Of a DNA stretch of 64,000 nt, positions 32,861 through 41,303 are shown piece after piece. A program made the translations under genes and the position numbers. The first letter of the stretch is position 1, and every line of letters starts with the position of its first letter. The stretch lies in assembly GCF_000717345.1 (NCBI RefSeq), contig NZ_JNZA01000032.1, positions 1 to 64,000 of the forward strand, read 5' to 3'. The notes below the pieces were generated by a model, which was given only the letters and a program-made list of their open reading frames with translations, was not told the DNA's origin and searched no databases. The DNA comes from Streptomyces lydicus. Lineage in GTDB: Bacteria > Actinomycetota > Actinomycetes > Streptomycetales > Streptomycetaceae.

Positions 32861-33430
32861 GTGACGAAGATGAACCGTGAGACCGTGGTCGCCGAGGCGC
32901 TCAACCTGCTCGACGAGGTCGGCCTCGATGCCGTCAGCACGCGGCAACTTGCGAAGCGACTGGGCGTCGAGCAGCCCTCGCTGTACTGGCACTTCCGCAC
33001 CAAGAAGGACCTCCTGGCCGCCATGGCGCAGGCCGCGATGGCGCCCCATGCGAACGCACCGCTGCCGACGCCTGGGGACGACTGGCGCGAATGGTTCCTG
33101 GAGAACACCCGCAGCTTCCGGCGCACCCTGCTGATGCGCCGCGATGGCGCACGCCTTCATGCCGGCTCCACGCCGACCGCGGACCTCGACCGGATCCGCC
33201 ACAAGATGTCTTTCCTCGTCGACTCCGGCGTGCCCGAGCACGACGCACAGATGGCGATGCTGACGGCCGGCCGCTTCACGGTCGGCAGCGTCCTGGAAGA
33301 ACAGGCGGACGCCGGCCCCGGCGACGGCCCGGACCTACCGGCCGACACGCCACTCATCGATCCCGAATCGGCGTTCGAGGGGGGACTTTCCCTCATCGTG
33401 GACGGCTTGACCCCGCGCATCACGGCATAG
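32861..33430 (+). CDS. Tetracycline-repressor-class TetR regulator
   Basis: This 189-aa protein matches classical TetR beyond the usual family level: EALNLLDEVGLDAVSTRQLA, KRLGVEQPSLYWHFRTKKDL, SFRRTLLMRRDGARLHAGST and GRFTVGSVLEEQ. The Asn before SFR, the His in RLHAG and the Glu in VLEEQ correspond, from memory, to TetR Asn82, His100 and Glu147 that bind tetracycline-Mg. It is shorter than TetR(B) by about 18 residues because of a shorter loop. The start is GTG at 32861 or ATG at 32870, both close to the operator, so the mRNA may be nearly leaderless. Confidence 0.88.
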   Translation: MTKMNRETVVAEALNLLDEVGLDAVSTRQLAKRLGVEQPSLYWHFRTKKDLLAAMAQAAMAPHANAPLPTPGDDWREWFLENTRSFRRTLLMRRDGARLHAGSTPTADLDRIRHKMSFLVDSGVPEHDAQMAMLTAGRFTVGSVLEEQADAGPGDGPDLPADTPLIDPESAFEGGLSLIVDGLTPRITA

Positions 33431-33539
33431 CAGCCGCACCTGCCCGAGTCTGCCGCGTCCTGCCCGCGCGAGCCCGCCCTACCTCCGCGGGCTCGCGCGC
33501 GGACCCTCACCAGGGCCGCCTCTCCCCGACCCGCAACCC

Positions 33540-34166
33540 CTAAGGGGCGCCGGGTGGTTCGAGGGCGGGGCCGGGGCGGGTCGCGACGGCTCGGGCGGTC
33601 AGCGGGGGGCTGTTGCGGAAGTGGAGGGTGAAGGTGAGCCGGTCGCCGGGGGCGAGGGCCGGTGCGGGGCTGAGCATGAGGTCCAGGGTGGTCGGGGTCA
33701 TCCGCAGCGCGCCGCCGGCCGGGACAGTGGCGGAGCGGACCATCGCCATGCGGCGGGCGTTGCGTCCGATGTCGACGGTGCGGCTGAGCATCACCCGGTG
33801 CCCGGCGGGTCCGGTGACGCCGGTCAGGACGTCGTCCGCGCCGCCGGAGTTGCGGACGGTGAAGAACGCGGCGGTGGCCTCGGTGCGGCCGCCCGGGGCG
33901 GGCAGGAGCAGGGCCCGGCCCTCGGTGACGCTGAGCCGTGCGGGGGTCCCGGCGTTTCCGGTGGCGGTCCAGAGGGTCAGCGTGCCGAGGGTCGCCAGGC
34001 AGGTGAGGACGGGGACGGCCACGGCGGCGACCGGCAGCCGGCTCCGGCCGTCCCGGCGCGTCGGCGCTCCGTCCCCGCGCGCGCCGTCCCGGCGCTCCCC
34101 TTCCCCGCGTGCTCCGTCCCCGCGCGCCCCGTCCGTGCGCTCACCGTTCACGGCGTCGTGGTTCAT
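33540..34166 (-). CDS. PCu(A)C-like copper chaperone, membrane-anchored
   Basis: This 208-aa protein has a disordered Gly/Arg/Asp/Glu-rich N-terminus (about 1-45), one membrane helix (LPVAAVAVPVLTCLATLGTL) and an extracytoplasmic PCu(A)C beta-sandwich (AAFFTVRNSGGADDVLTGV, GHRVMLSRTVDIGRNARRM, LMLSPAPALAPGDRLTFTLH). PCu(A)C proteins carry Cu(I) to cytochrome oxidase. In the canonical H(M)x10Mx21HxM motif the final HxM appears as Asp-Leu-Met, so copper ligation may be altered. Its start overlaps the CopA stop (ATGA), giving translational coupling. Confidence 0.8.
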   Translation of the reverse strand: MNHDAVNGERTDGARGDGARGEGERRDGARGDGAPTRRDGRSRLPVAAVAVPVLTCLATLGTLTLWTATGNAGTPARLSVTEGRALLLPAPGGRTEATAAFFTVRNSGGADDVLTGVTGPAGHRVMLSRTVDIGRNARRMAMVRSATVPAGGALRMTPTTLDLMLSPAPALAPGDRLTFTLHFRNSPPLTARAVATRPGPALEPPGAP

Positions 34167-36523
34167 GCGGTCTCCCAACGCGGCTGGTGGTGCGGGGTGT
34201 TCGGGCGGCGGCCGGGTTTCCTCGGGCCGCTGCCCGCTTGCCAGGCACACAGGCGCAGGCTGTTCCCCACGACGAGCAGGGAGCTGACGGACATGGCGGC
34301 GGCCGCCAGCATCGGGGTGAGCAGGCCGACTGCGGCGAGCGGCACGGTGACGAGGTTGTAGCCGAACGCCCAGGCGAGGTTGGCGCGAATGGCGCCCAGC
34401 GTGCGGCGGGCCAGGCGTACCGCGTCGGCGATGGCCTGGAGGTCCTCGCGTACGAGGGTCACGTCGGCGGCGCCGATCGCGGCGTCGGTGCCGCTGCCCA
34501 TGGCGATGCCGAGGTCGGCGCGCGCGAGGGCCGCCGCGTCGTTGACGCCGTCGCCGACGACGGCGACCCGGGCGCCCTGTTCCTTCAGGGTGGTGACCAG
34601 GGCGGCCTTGTCCTCGGGACGGACCTCGGCGTGCACCTCGGTGACGGCGAGGTGGTCGGCCACCGCGCGGGCGGTGGCGGCGCGGTCGCCGGTCGCCAGG
34701 ACCGGCCGCAGGCCCAGCCGGCGCAGATGCTCGACGGCGCGGTAGCTGTCCGGGCGCAGCGCGTCGCCGACGGCGAGCACGGCCTCGGGTGTGCCGTCGA
34801 CGGTGACCTGGACCGCCGTGTGCCCGGCGGTCTCCGCGGCGCGTACGGCGTCGGCGAGCGGCGCCGGCAGGCCGGTGAGGTCGCCTGGGCGGGTGATCTC
34901 CACGCGGTGGCCGTCCACCGTGCCCCGTACGCCGTGACCGGCCTCGGCGCGGAAGTCGCTTGCCACGGGCGGCAGTTGACCGGGTTCCGGGTGGCGTTCG
35001 CGGGCGTGGGCGGTGATCGCGCGGGCCAGCGGATGCTCGGAGCCCTGCTCGACGGCGGCGGCCAGCCACAGCGTCCGGTCGGGGCCGGGGCCGCCCGGGC
35101 GGGCGGTGAGGGCGGTGACGCTCATCCGGCCGGTGGTCAGGGTGCCGGTCTTGTCGAGCACGACGGTGTCGATGCGGCGCAGCCGCTCCAGCGCCTGCGG
35201 GCCGCGGACCAGGATCCCGAGCTGTGCGCCGCGGCCGGTGGCGGCCAGCAGCGCGGTCGGGGTGGCCAGCCCCAGCGCGCACGGGCAGGCGACGACGAGG
35301 ACGGCGACCGCGGCGGTGAGGGCGGCCTGCGGGTCGGCGCCGGCGCCGAGCCAGAAGCCGAGCACGGAGACCGCGACGGTCAGCACGGCGGGGACGAACA
35401 CCGCCGCCACCGTGTCGGCGAGCCGCTGGATGTGCGTCTTGCCGGTCTGGGCCTCCTCCACGAGCCGGGTGATCCGGGCGAGTTGGGTGTCGGCGCCGAC
35501 CGCGTCGGCCCGTACCTCCAGCAGGCCGCCGGAGTTGACCGCGCCGCCGACCACCGCCGAGCCGGGCCCGGCCTCCACCGGGCGGCTCTCGCCGGTGATC
35601 AGGGAGAGGTCCAGGGCGGAACTGCCGTCGACGACGGTGCCGTCGGTGGCGACGCGTTCGCCGGGCCGCACCAGGAAGTGGTCCCCGGCGCGCAGCCGGT
35701 CCACCGGGATGCTCCGTTCGCCGTCGGCGGTCCGTACGGCGACGTCCTTGGCAGCGAGTTCGGCCAGCGCCCGCAGCGCGGAGCCGGTGCCGCGCCGGGC
35801 CCTGGCCTCCATACGGCGCCCGGCCAGGACGAACAGCGGTACCCCGACGGCCGCTTCGAGGTAGAGGTGCGCACTGCCGTCGCCCCTGGTGGGCAGCAGG
35901 CTGAACGGCATCGTGATACCGGGCGCCCCGGCCCCGCCGAGGAACAGCGCCCAGGCCGACCAGGCAAAGGACGCGGCGACGCCGAGCGACACCAGGGTGT
36001 CCATGGTCGCGGCGCCGTGCCGCAGGCCGCGCAGCGCACGGGTGTGGAAGGGGGCGGCGCCCCAGACGGCGACGGGCGCGGCGAGCACGAAGCACAGCCA
36101 CTGCCAGTTCCGGAACTGCCAGCCGGGCACCATCGACAGGGTCAGGACCGGGAGCGCCAACAGGGCGGTCACCAGCAGCCGGTGGCGCTCGGAACCGGCG
36201 TCGCCCTGGTGGGTGCCGGCCGGCTCCCCGGTGGGGCGGGGCGGGTCCTCGGCCGGCGGTGCGGGGAGTTCCGCGGTGTACCCGGCGGCCTCGACCGTGC
36301 CGATCAGGTCGCCGACGGACACGGCTTCGGGGTGGCTGACCGTCGCCCGGCCGGTGGCCAGGTTCACCGAGGCCGCCACGCCGTCCAGCCGGCCCAGCTT
36401 CTTCTCGACCCGGCCCACACAGGCCGCGCAGGTCATCCCGCAGATGGTGAGGGTGGTGGTGAGGGAGGGCGACGGCTCCGCCGTGGCGTCGTGCGGCCGT
36501 GGCCCGGACCGGGGCTGGCTCAT
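34163..36523 (-). CDS. copA: Copper-exporting P1B-type ATPase
   Basis: This 786-aa pump has one N-terminal heavy-metal domain (ICGMTCAACVGRVEKKLG), eight predicted membrane helices, the TGES actuator loop (SLITGESRPVEAG), the membrane metal site ACPCALGLATPTALL, the phosphorylation site VLDKTGTLTTG and VVGDGVNDAAALARAD. The final helix has MSVSSLLVVGNSLRL, the Met/Ser pattern of Cu(I)-specific P1B-1 pumps. It exports Cu(I), possibly Ag(I). It overlaps both neighbours by ATGA junctions in a three-gene operon with a Met/His-rich membrane protein and a PCu(A)C-like protein. Confidence 0.92.
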   Translation of the reverse strand: MSQPRSGPRPHDATAEPSPSLTTTLTICGMTCAACVGRVEKKLGRLDGVAASVNLATGRATVSHPEAVSVGDLIGTVEAAGYTAELPAPPAEDPPRPTGEPAGTHQGDAGSERHRLLVTALLALPVLTLSMVPGWQFRNWQWLCFVLAAPVAVWGAAPFHTRALRGLRHGAATMDTLVSLGVAASFAWSAWALFLGGAGAPGITMPFSLLPTRGDGSAHLYLEAAVGVPLFVLAGRRMEARARRGTGSALRALAELAAKDVAVRTADGERSIPVDRLRAGDHFLVRPGERVATDGTVVDGSSALDLSLITGESRPVEAGPGSAVVGGAVNSGGLLEVRADAVGADTQLARITRLVEEAQTGKTHIQRLADTVAAVFVPAVLTVAVSVLGFWLGAGADPQAALTAAVAVLVVACPCALGLATPTALLAATGRGAQLGILVRGPQALERLRRIDTVVLDKTGTLTTGRMSVTALTARPGGPGPDRTLWLAAAVEQGSEHPLARAITAHARERHPEPGQLPPVASDFRAEAGHGVRGTVDGHRVEITRPGDLTGLPAPLADAVRAAETAGHTAVQVTVDGTPEAVLAVGDALRPDSYRAVEHLRRLGLRPVLATGDRAATARAVADHLAVTEVHAEVRPEDKAALVTTLKEQGARVAVVGDGVNDAAALARADLGIAMGSGTDAAIGAADVTLVREDLQAIADAVRLARRTLGAIRANLAWAFGYNLVTVPLAAVGLLTPMLAAAAMSVSSLLVVGNSLRLCAWQAGSGPRKPGRRPNTPHHQPRWETA

Positions 36524-36804
36524 CGGGTCGGCGTCCCCTCCGTCACCGGGCGGGGCGCGCCGGCGCCCATGCCGTGCATCCCACCCATGTCCCCGCCGCC
36601 GGACGGTTCCGGGCCGTCCGCGGGGGAGCCGCCGGCCGGGCGCAGTCCCGGGGCGACCGGGCCGGCGAGGGATCCGGCGGTGTACGACAGGGCGAAGAGC
36701 ACCGCCAGCAGCGCGACGAAGCCGAGGACCGGCCGGGCCGGCAACAGCCGTGCCAGGGCCTGGCGGAACGGGGGCCGACTGCGGTCGGCCGAAGAGCTGG
36801 TCAT
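36520..36804 (-). CDS. Small membrane protein with Met/His patch, first gene of the copper operon
   Basis: The 94-aa protein has one membrane helix (VLGFVALLAVLFALSYTAGS, about residues 27-46) and a C-terminal, probably extracytoplasmic, tail containing GGGDMGGMHGMGAG. Met/His patches of this kind bind Cu(I). Its stop overlaps the copA start (ATGA), so it is co-translated with the pump. It may hand copper to or receive it from the pump, or act as a sensor; this is inference from composition and context. Confidence 0.75.
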   Translation of the reverse strand: MTSSSADRSRPPFRQALARLLPARPVLGFVALLAVLFALSYTAGSLAGPVAPGLRPAGGSPADGPEPSGGGDMGGMHGMGAGAPRPVTEGTPTR

Positions 36805-37073
36805 CGCGTCATCGTGGCAGGCGCGGACGGCGGGGAACCGGCGATCGGGGGCCCGCCGGTGCGTGAGGTTTGTCCCCTTCCGTCGCCGGAACCGGGCGGC
36901 TCCCCGGCCCGACTAACTGGGTTTGCGCCCTGCCGGCGACCCGCCCGGCACTCCCCCGGCTCCCGGCCTTCCGGGCGGGTGGCGGGAACTCGGCGCCCCT
37001 CGCGCCCGACCTCTCCAACGCCGCGCCGTTCGACCGCGGTTCGTCGCAGACCAGCGCCGTTTGAGGAGGACGT

Positions 37074-38336
37074 ATGTCCGCACTGCCCGATCCCGTCGAG
37101 CTGTACGGGACGGAGTACACCCGCGATCCCTATCCGCTCTACGCCGAGCTGCGGGCACGCGGCCCGGTGCACCGGGTGCGCTTCCCCAGCGGGGTGTGCG
37201 CCTGGCTCGTCACCGGGTACCGGGCCGCGCAGCAGACGCTGACCGACCCGCGGCTGGGCAAGCACCATGCGCGGGGCAACGCCGCCTGGCGGGCCCGGGC
37301 CTCGATCATGCCGGAGCCGCAGCGCTCCCGGCTGCAGGTGCATCTGCTCCACCAGGACCCGCCCCGGCACACCGTGCTGCGCCGGCTGATCACCGACGCC
37401 TTCGCGCCGCAGCGGGTGGCGGCGCTCGCGCCGCGCTTCCAGGAGCGGGCCGAGGCGCTGGCCGACGCGCTGCCGGAGCGCGCGGCGGATCTCGTCGAGG
37501 CGTTCGCCGCCCGCTTCCCGTTCGCCGTGCTCGCCGAGGTCATCGGCCTGCCGGCGGAGTTCGCGGACCGCTTCGACCGGGACTGGGGCAAGGTGGTGCA
37601 ACCCGTGGGGCCCGGCGAGCCCGGCCGCCCGGCGTACGAGGCGCGGCTGCGGGGGCTTCAGCGGTACATCGCCGACCTGGTCGTCCACAAGCGCCGGGAG
37701 CCGGCCGGGGATCTGCTCTCCCGGCTGGTGGCCGCGTGCGACGGCGGCGACATCGGGCCGGCGGAGCTGGATTCGATGATCTTCCAGCTGCTGGTCGCGG
37801 GCCAGGAGCCGGTCACCCATCAGATCAGCACCGCGCTGGTCGCCCTGCTGCGCCACCCGGAGCGCCTCGCCGAACTGGCCGCCCGCCCGGAGCTGCTGCC
37901 CCGCGCCGTGGAGGAACTGCTGCGGTACGACAGTGCCTTCGAGCTGACGACCTGGCGGTTCTTCGCCGAGGACGCCGATCTGCACGGCACCCGGGTGCCA
38001 GCGGGCGACTCCGTGATCGTGTCGCTGTGCGCGGCCAACCGCGACCGGGAGCGCTTCCCCGACGCGGACTCCCTGGACCTCGGCCGCTCCCCCAATCCGC
38101 ATCTCGCGTTCGGGCACGGCATCCACTTCTGCCCCGGTGCCGCGCTCGCCCGGCTCGAACTCCGGATCGCGCTGGAGACCCTGCTGCGGCGGCTGCCGGG
38201 CCTCCGTCTGGCCGTTCCCGATGCCGGGCTCCGGTGGATTCCGGCGGTGCTCGCGCGGGGCGTCGACCGGCTGCCGGTGTCCTACGGAGCCGGCGGCGGC
38301 TGCCCCGTGGCGGACGGGCCGGTCGCCGCGTGCTGA
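37074..38336 (+). CDS. Cytochrome P450 paired with isocyanide synthase
   Basis: This 420-aa soluble P450 has EELLRY (ExxR) and the heme loop FGHGIHFCPGAALARLELR. Its I-helix reads AGQEPVTHQ: the acid is kept but Pro replaces the usual proton-relay Thr, a sign of unusual chemistry. GAGGAGG lies about five bases before the ATG. The stop overlaps the start of an isocyanide synthase gene by seven bases, so the two are co-translated. The pairing mirrors yeast DIT1 (isocyanide synthase) and DIT2 (P450). It diverges from the copper-export operon with a 269-base gap. Confidence 0.9.
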   Translation: MSALPDPVELYGTEYTRDPYPLYAELRARGPVHRVRFPSGVCAWLVTGYRAAQQTLTDPRLGKHHARGNAAWRARASIMPEPQRSRLQVHLLHQDPPRHTVLRRLITDAFAPQRVAALAPRFQERAEALADALPERAADLVEAFAARFPFAVLAEVIGLPAEFADRFDRDWGKVVQPVGPGEPGRPAYEARLRGLQRYIADLVVHKRREPAGDLLSRLVAACDGGDIGPAELDSMIFQLLVAGQEPVTHQISTALVALLRHPERLAELAARPELLPRAVEELLRYDSAFELTTWRFFAEDADLHGTRVPAGDSVIVSLCAANRDRERFPDADSLDLGRSPNPHLAFGHGIHFCPGAALARLELRIALETLLRRLPGLRLAVPDAGLRWIPAVLARGVDRLPVSYGAGGGCPVADGPVAAC

Positions 38337-39349
38337 CCACTCCGACCAGCCCGCTCCGCCCCACCGGCCCGATCGGCCCGGCCGGGCCGCGCCCCGGCCC
38401 GCCCGCCGGCCACCGGGCCGTCTGCGCCGCGGTGCTCGCCGCGCTGCTCCCGTACCGGCGGGCACTGGACACCGGCCGCGGGGAGCGTCCGGACGCCTTT
38501 CCGGTCCAGCTCCGGCAGCTCGCCGGGCCGGTGGCGGCCGGGCAGCCGATCGTGTTCACCCTGCCGGGCTTCCCCTGCAAGTCGCCCAACCCGGCGAAGG
38601 TGCTCGGCCACCTCCCCGACGAGGGGGAGCGGCTGGCGCTGCGCTTCCTGGACGCGCTGTGCGCGCGGGTGGCGGCGGTGCACCCGCCCGGTGCCCGGGT
38701 GTTGATCTGCTCGGACGGACACGTCTTCAGCGACCTCATCGGGGTGCCGGACCCCGCCGTCGATGCCTATGCGGACGCGCTGCGCGCCCTGATCCGCGCC
38801 GAGGGCCTGACCCGGCTGGACGTCTTCGACCTGCGCGAGGTGTACGGGGACGGGCTGTCGTACGACGAGCGTCGGGCGCTGGCCGAGGCACGGCACGCCC
38901 CGTCCTTGGAAAGCCTGCGGTCGCTGACCCGCAGCGACGATCCGACCCGCCGGCTGTACCAGGGCATCACGCGGTTCCTCTTCGAGGACACCGCCGCCTT
39001 CCCGGGGACCCGTTCGGCGCTGCAGCGCGACTGCCGGCGGCGGGCGTACGGCGTGATGCGGCGCAGCGTCGCTTGGGGCGGGCTGGTGGCCGCGCACCAC
39101 CCGGGCGCGTTCCGGCTCTCCATCCATCCGCAGCCGCGGGGCTCGGCCAAGTTCGGGATACGGCTGCTCGACGCGCCCGATGTGTGGATGACGCCCTGGC
39201 ACTCCTGCGTGCTCGAACATCCCGACGGACGGCGGGAGTTGATGCACCGGGCGGACGCCGAGCGGCTCGGCCGGCTGGTGCTGCGCGAGGGCCGGCCGAG
39301 CCACTTCGTGGCGGACCAGGGCCTGTCCGACGATTCGCGTGACTGCTGA
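38330..39349 (+). CDS. Isocyanide synthase (Dit1/PvcA family)
   Basis: This 339-aa protein shows the DIT1/PvcA pattern: IVFTLPGFPCKSPNPAKVLG, LICSDGHVFSDLIGV, RLSIHPQPRGSAKFGI and TPWHSCVLEH. Family members convert the amine of tyrosine, tryptophan or another amino acid to an isonitrile using ribulose-5-phosphate as carbon source. No Fe/2-oxoglutarate partner is nearby; the upstream P450 is the evident tailoring enzyme. The GTG at 38330 overlaps the P450 stop. Isonitriles bind Cu(I), so the adjacent copper operon is suggestive. The product is unknown. Confidence 0.88.
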   Translation: MLTTPTSPLRPTGPIGPAGPRPGPPAGHRAVCAAVLAALLPYRRALDTGRGERPDAFPVQLRQLAGPVAAGQPIVFTLPGFPCKSPNPAKVLGHLPDEGERLALRFLDALCARVAAVHPPGARVLICSDGHVFSDLIGVPDPAVDAYADALRALIRAEGLTRLDVFDLREVYGDGLSYDERRALAEARHAPSLESLRSLTRSDDPTRRLYQGITRFLFEDTAAFPGTRSALQRDCRRRAYGVMRRSVAWGGLVAAHHPGAFRLSIHPQPRGSAKFGIRLLDAPDVWMTPWHSCVLEHPDGRRELMHRADAERLGRLVLREGRPSHFVADQGLSDDSRDC

Positions 39350-39549
39350 GCGGTGCTGATCGTTCCGGTCGGCGCGGGGTGGGGTGGCTCATCGAAGCAC
39401 CCTGACCCCATGGCTGCCGTGCGTCTCTGGCTCCGCCGTGACTCCCGCGTCCCCCCGTGACTGCGCAGCTGGAATCTAGGACAGCTGGTGTCCGCCATCG
39501 CGCCTAGCCTGACGTCCGGCACAGCAGACAAGCACGAAATGAGGCGACC

Positions 39550-40287
39550 ATGGCAGAGATCGTTCTGGTTCCCGGGTTCTGGCTCGGAGCATGGGCATGG
39601 GACGAGGTGACACCGGCACTGAGAGCGGCGGGACATGACGTCTACCCCCTCACGCTGACCGGCCTGGCCGACCGCGCAGCCGAGGCCACCCCCGATGTGG
39701 ACGTCTCCACACATACGGACGACATCATCCGCCTCGTCGAGGACAACGGTCTGCGGGAGGTGGTGCTGGTCGGGCACAGTGGCGCCAACCAGCCGGTCAC
39801 CGGCGCCGCCGACCGGATCCCGGAGCGCATCGCACGGGTCGTGTACGTGGACGCCGGCCCGTTGCCCGCCGGCATGGCCCTGATCGACTTCAACGAGCCC
39901 CAGAAGCAGGAGGAGTGGCGCAAGCAGGTCGCGGAGAAGGGGGACGGCTGGCAGTTGCCCGTACCGCCGTTCGACCCGGCAGCAGATCCGGATAACCTGG
40001 TAGGACTCACCGGTGAACACCTCGCGCGCATCGCCGAGTTGGCCACCCCCCAGCCCTTCGCGACCGCTACTCGCCCCCTGGACCGTCCCACGCCGCCGCC
40101 GGACACGCCCTGCTCGGTGATCGCCTCAACCTTTACTCCCGAACAGGTACGCATGCTGGCCGACAGCGGCAACCCGGTCTTCGCGCCGATGGCCGCGATG
40201 GACCTGCGCCACCTGCCGACCGGCCACTGGCCGATGTTCTCCCGGCCGGTCGAACTGGCCTCACTGCTGGACGAGATCGCCCGCTGA
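39550..40287 (+). CDS. Alpha/beta-hydrolase
   Basis: This 245-aa protein begins with the core strand and oxyanion loop IVLVPGFWLGAWAWDEV, has the nucleophile elbow VLVGHSGANQPV (Ser about residue 78) and a C-terminal His in LPTGHWPMFSRP. It resembles the EstA/MekB-like small esterase group. The substrate is unknown. An AraC gene follows 28 bases later and a VOC gene after that on the same strand, which may form one transcript. It is separated by 200 bases from the isocyanide synthase gene. Confidence 0.85.
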   Translation: MAEIVLVPGFWLGAWAWDEVTPALRAAGHDVYPLTLTGLADRAAEATPDVDVSTHTDDIIRLVEDNGLREVVLVGHSGANQPVTGAADRIPERIARVVYVDAGPLPAGMALIDFNEPQKQEEWRKQVAEKGDGWQLPVPPFDPAADPDNLVGLTGEHLARIAELATPQPFATATRPLDRPTPPPDTPCSVIASTFTPEQVRMLADSGNPVFAPMAAMDLRHLPTGHWPMFSRPVELASLLDEIAR

Positions 40288-40315
40288 CCAGGGCTGGCTG
40301 TGGTGGGATGGCGTC

Positions 40316-40708
40316 GTGAGTCGCGCCGCAGAGGAGACCAACCGCCGCATGCTTCGGGCACGGGACGCGATGGACCGTGCCTATGCGCAGCCGCTGGACG
40401 TGGCGGCCCTGGCCCGGATCGCCCATGTGTCGGAGGCGCATTTCTCGCGCGTCTTCCGGGCCACCTTCGGTGAGACGCCCCACCGCTACCTGCAGCGCCG
40501 TCGGGTCGAGCGCGCGATGTTCCTGCTGCGGGAGACCGATCGCCGGGTGACCGACATCAGCTTCGAGGTGGGCTTCAACAGTCCTGGGACCTTCAGTCGC
40601 ACCTTCCATGACATCGTCGGCCGGTCGCCGAGGGAGTACCGCAAGCAAGCGGCGGCCACGGGCGTGCCCACCTGCTTCATGATGACGTGGTCGCGACCGA
40701 GTACCTGA
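40316..40708 (+). CDS. AraC-family regulator, DNA-binding domain only
   Basis: The 130 residues are essentially two helix-turn-helix units: PLDVAALARIAHVSEAHFSR, TFGETPHRYLQRRRVERAM, RVTDISFEVGFNSPGTFSRT and RSPREYRK. There is no separate ligand-binding domain, so control may be by abundance or a partner. The GTG start lies 28 bases after the hydrolase gene. The VOC gene starts 98 bases downstream; AraC/VOC pairs are common in actinobacteria and suggest the VOC protein as target. Confidence 0.88.
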   Translation: MSRAAEETNRRMLRARDAMDRAYAQPLDVAALARIAHVSEAHFSRVFRATFGETPHRYLQRRRVERAMFLLRETDRRVTDISFEVGFNSPGTFSRTFHDIVGRSPREYRKQAAATGVPTCFMMTWSRPST

Positions 40709-40806
40709 CCCTCCGCGCCGGCCGACGACTCCCCGTGCGCGCGACGTCCGTCGACCGATCAGTTTTGGATAAGTTTTCGCCCCGCGTGCCCAGTAGCGTC
40801 AGGGAC

Positions 40807-41217
40807 ATGTTCAACGCCATCACGCACTCGCAGATATACGTCCTGGACCAGGACGAGGCCCTCGACTTCTACGTCGGCAAGCTCGGCCTCGAGGTCACCG
40901 CCGACGTCGACATGGGTTTCATGCGCTGGCTGACCGTCAGCGTTCCCGGACACCCCGAGCGCCAGATCCTGCTGGAGAGGCCCGGCGCGCCGGCGATGTC
41001 CGAGCAGACCGCTGAGCAGGTACGGGAACTGGTCACCAAGGGCGCGATGGGCGGCTGGCTCATCTTCACCACGGACGACTGCCGCAAGACCTACGAGACG
41101 CTGCTGGGCCGGGGCGTGGAGTTCACCGAGGAACCCACCGACCGTCCCTACGGAACCGACTGCGGCCTCCGCGACCCCTTCGGCAACCGCCTTCGCTTCA
41201 CCCAGCCGAGAGCCTGA
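40807..41217 (+). CDS. VOC/glyoxalase-fold protein
   Basis: This 136-aa protein contains paired beta-alpha-beta-beta-beta modules: HSQIYVLDQDEALDFYVGKL, GFMRWLTVSVPG, GGWLIFTTDDCRKTYETL and GTDCGLRDPFGNRLRF. The first His and Glu-type ligands fit a metal-dependent VOC enzyme such as a glyoxalase or dioxygenase-like protein; the substrate is unknown. The start is the ATG at 40807. It follows an AraC gene and ends before a bidirectional hairpin. Confidence 0.85.
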   Translation: MFNAITHSQIYVLDQDEALDFYVGKLGLEVTADVDMGFMRWLTVSVPGHPERQILLERPGAPAMSEQTAEQVRELVTKGAMGGWLIFTTDDCRKTYETLLGRGVEFTEEPTDRPYGTDCGLRDPFGNRLRFTQPRA

Positions 41218-41267
41218 GCCGCGACCGATGGGGGTGGCACCTCCCGGCGCCGGCCGGGGGGCGTCGC

Positions 41268-41303
41268 GGGCCCGGGCTGGGCCAAAGGCCCGCCCCGGGT
41301 CCC
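41268..41303. terminator. Bidirectional hairpin between VOC and ABC ATPase genes
   Basis: Left arm 41268-41283 (GGGCCCGGGCTGGGCC) pairs with 41287-41302 around an AAA loop: 16 pairs with one mismatch and two G-T wobbles. It lies exactly between two convergent genes. Confidence 0.65.

Noticed and set aside
34109..36916. 935-codon plus-strand open frame
   Set aside because: It is antisense to copA and lacks any motif.
36805..37073. CsoR or other copper-regulator box between the copper and P450 operons
   Set aside because: No GTACCC/GGGTAT-type dyad is present in the gap, so direct copper control cannot be claimed from sequence.
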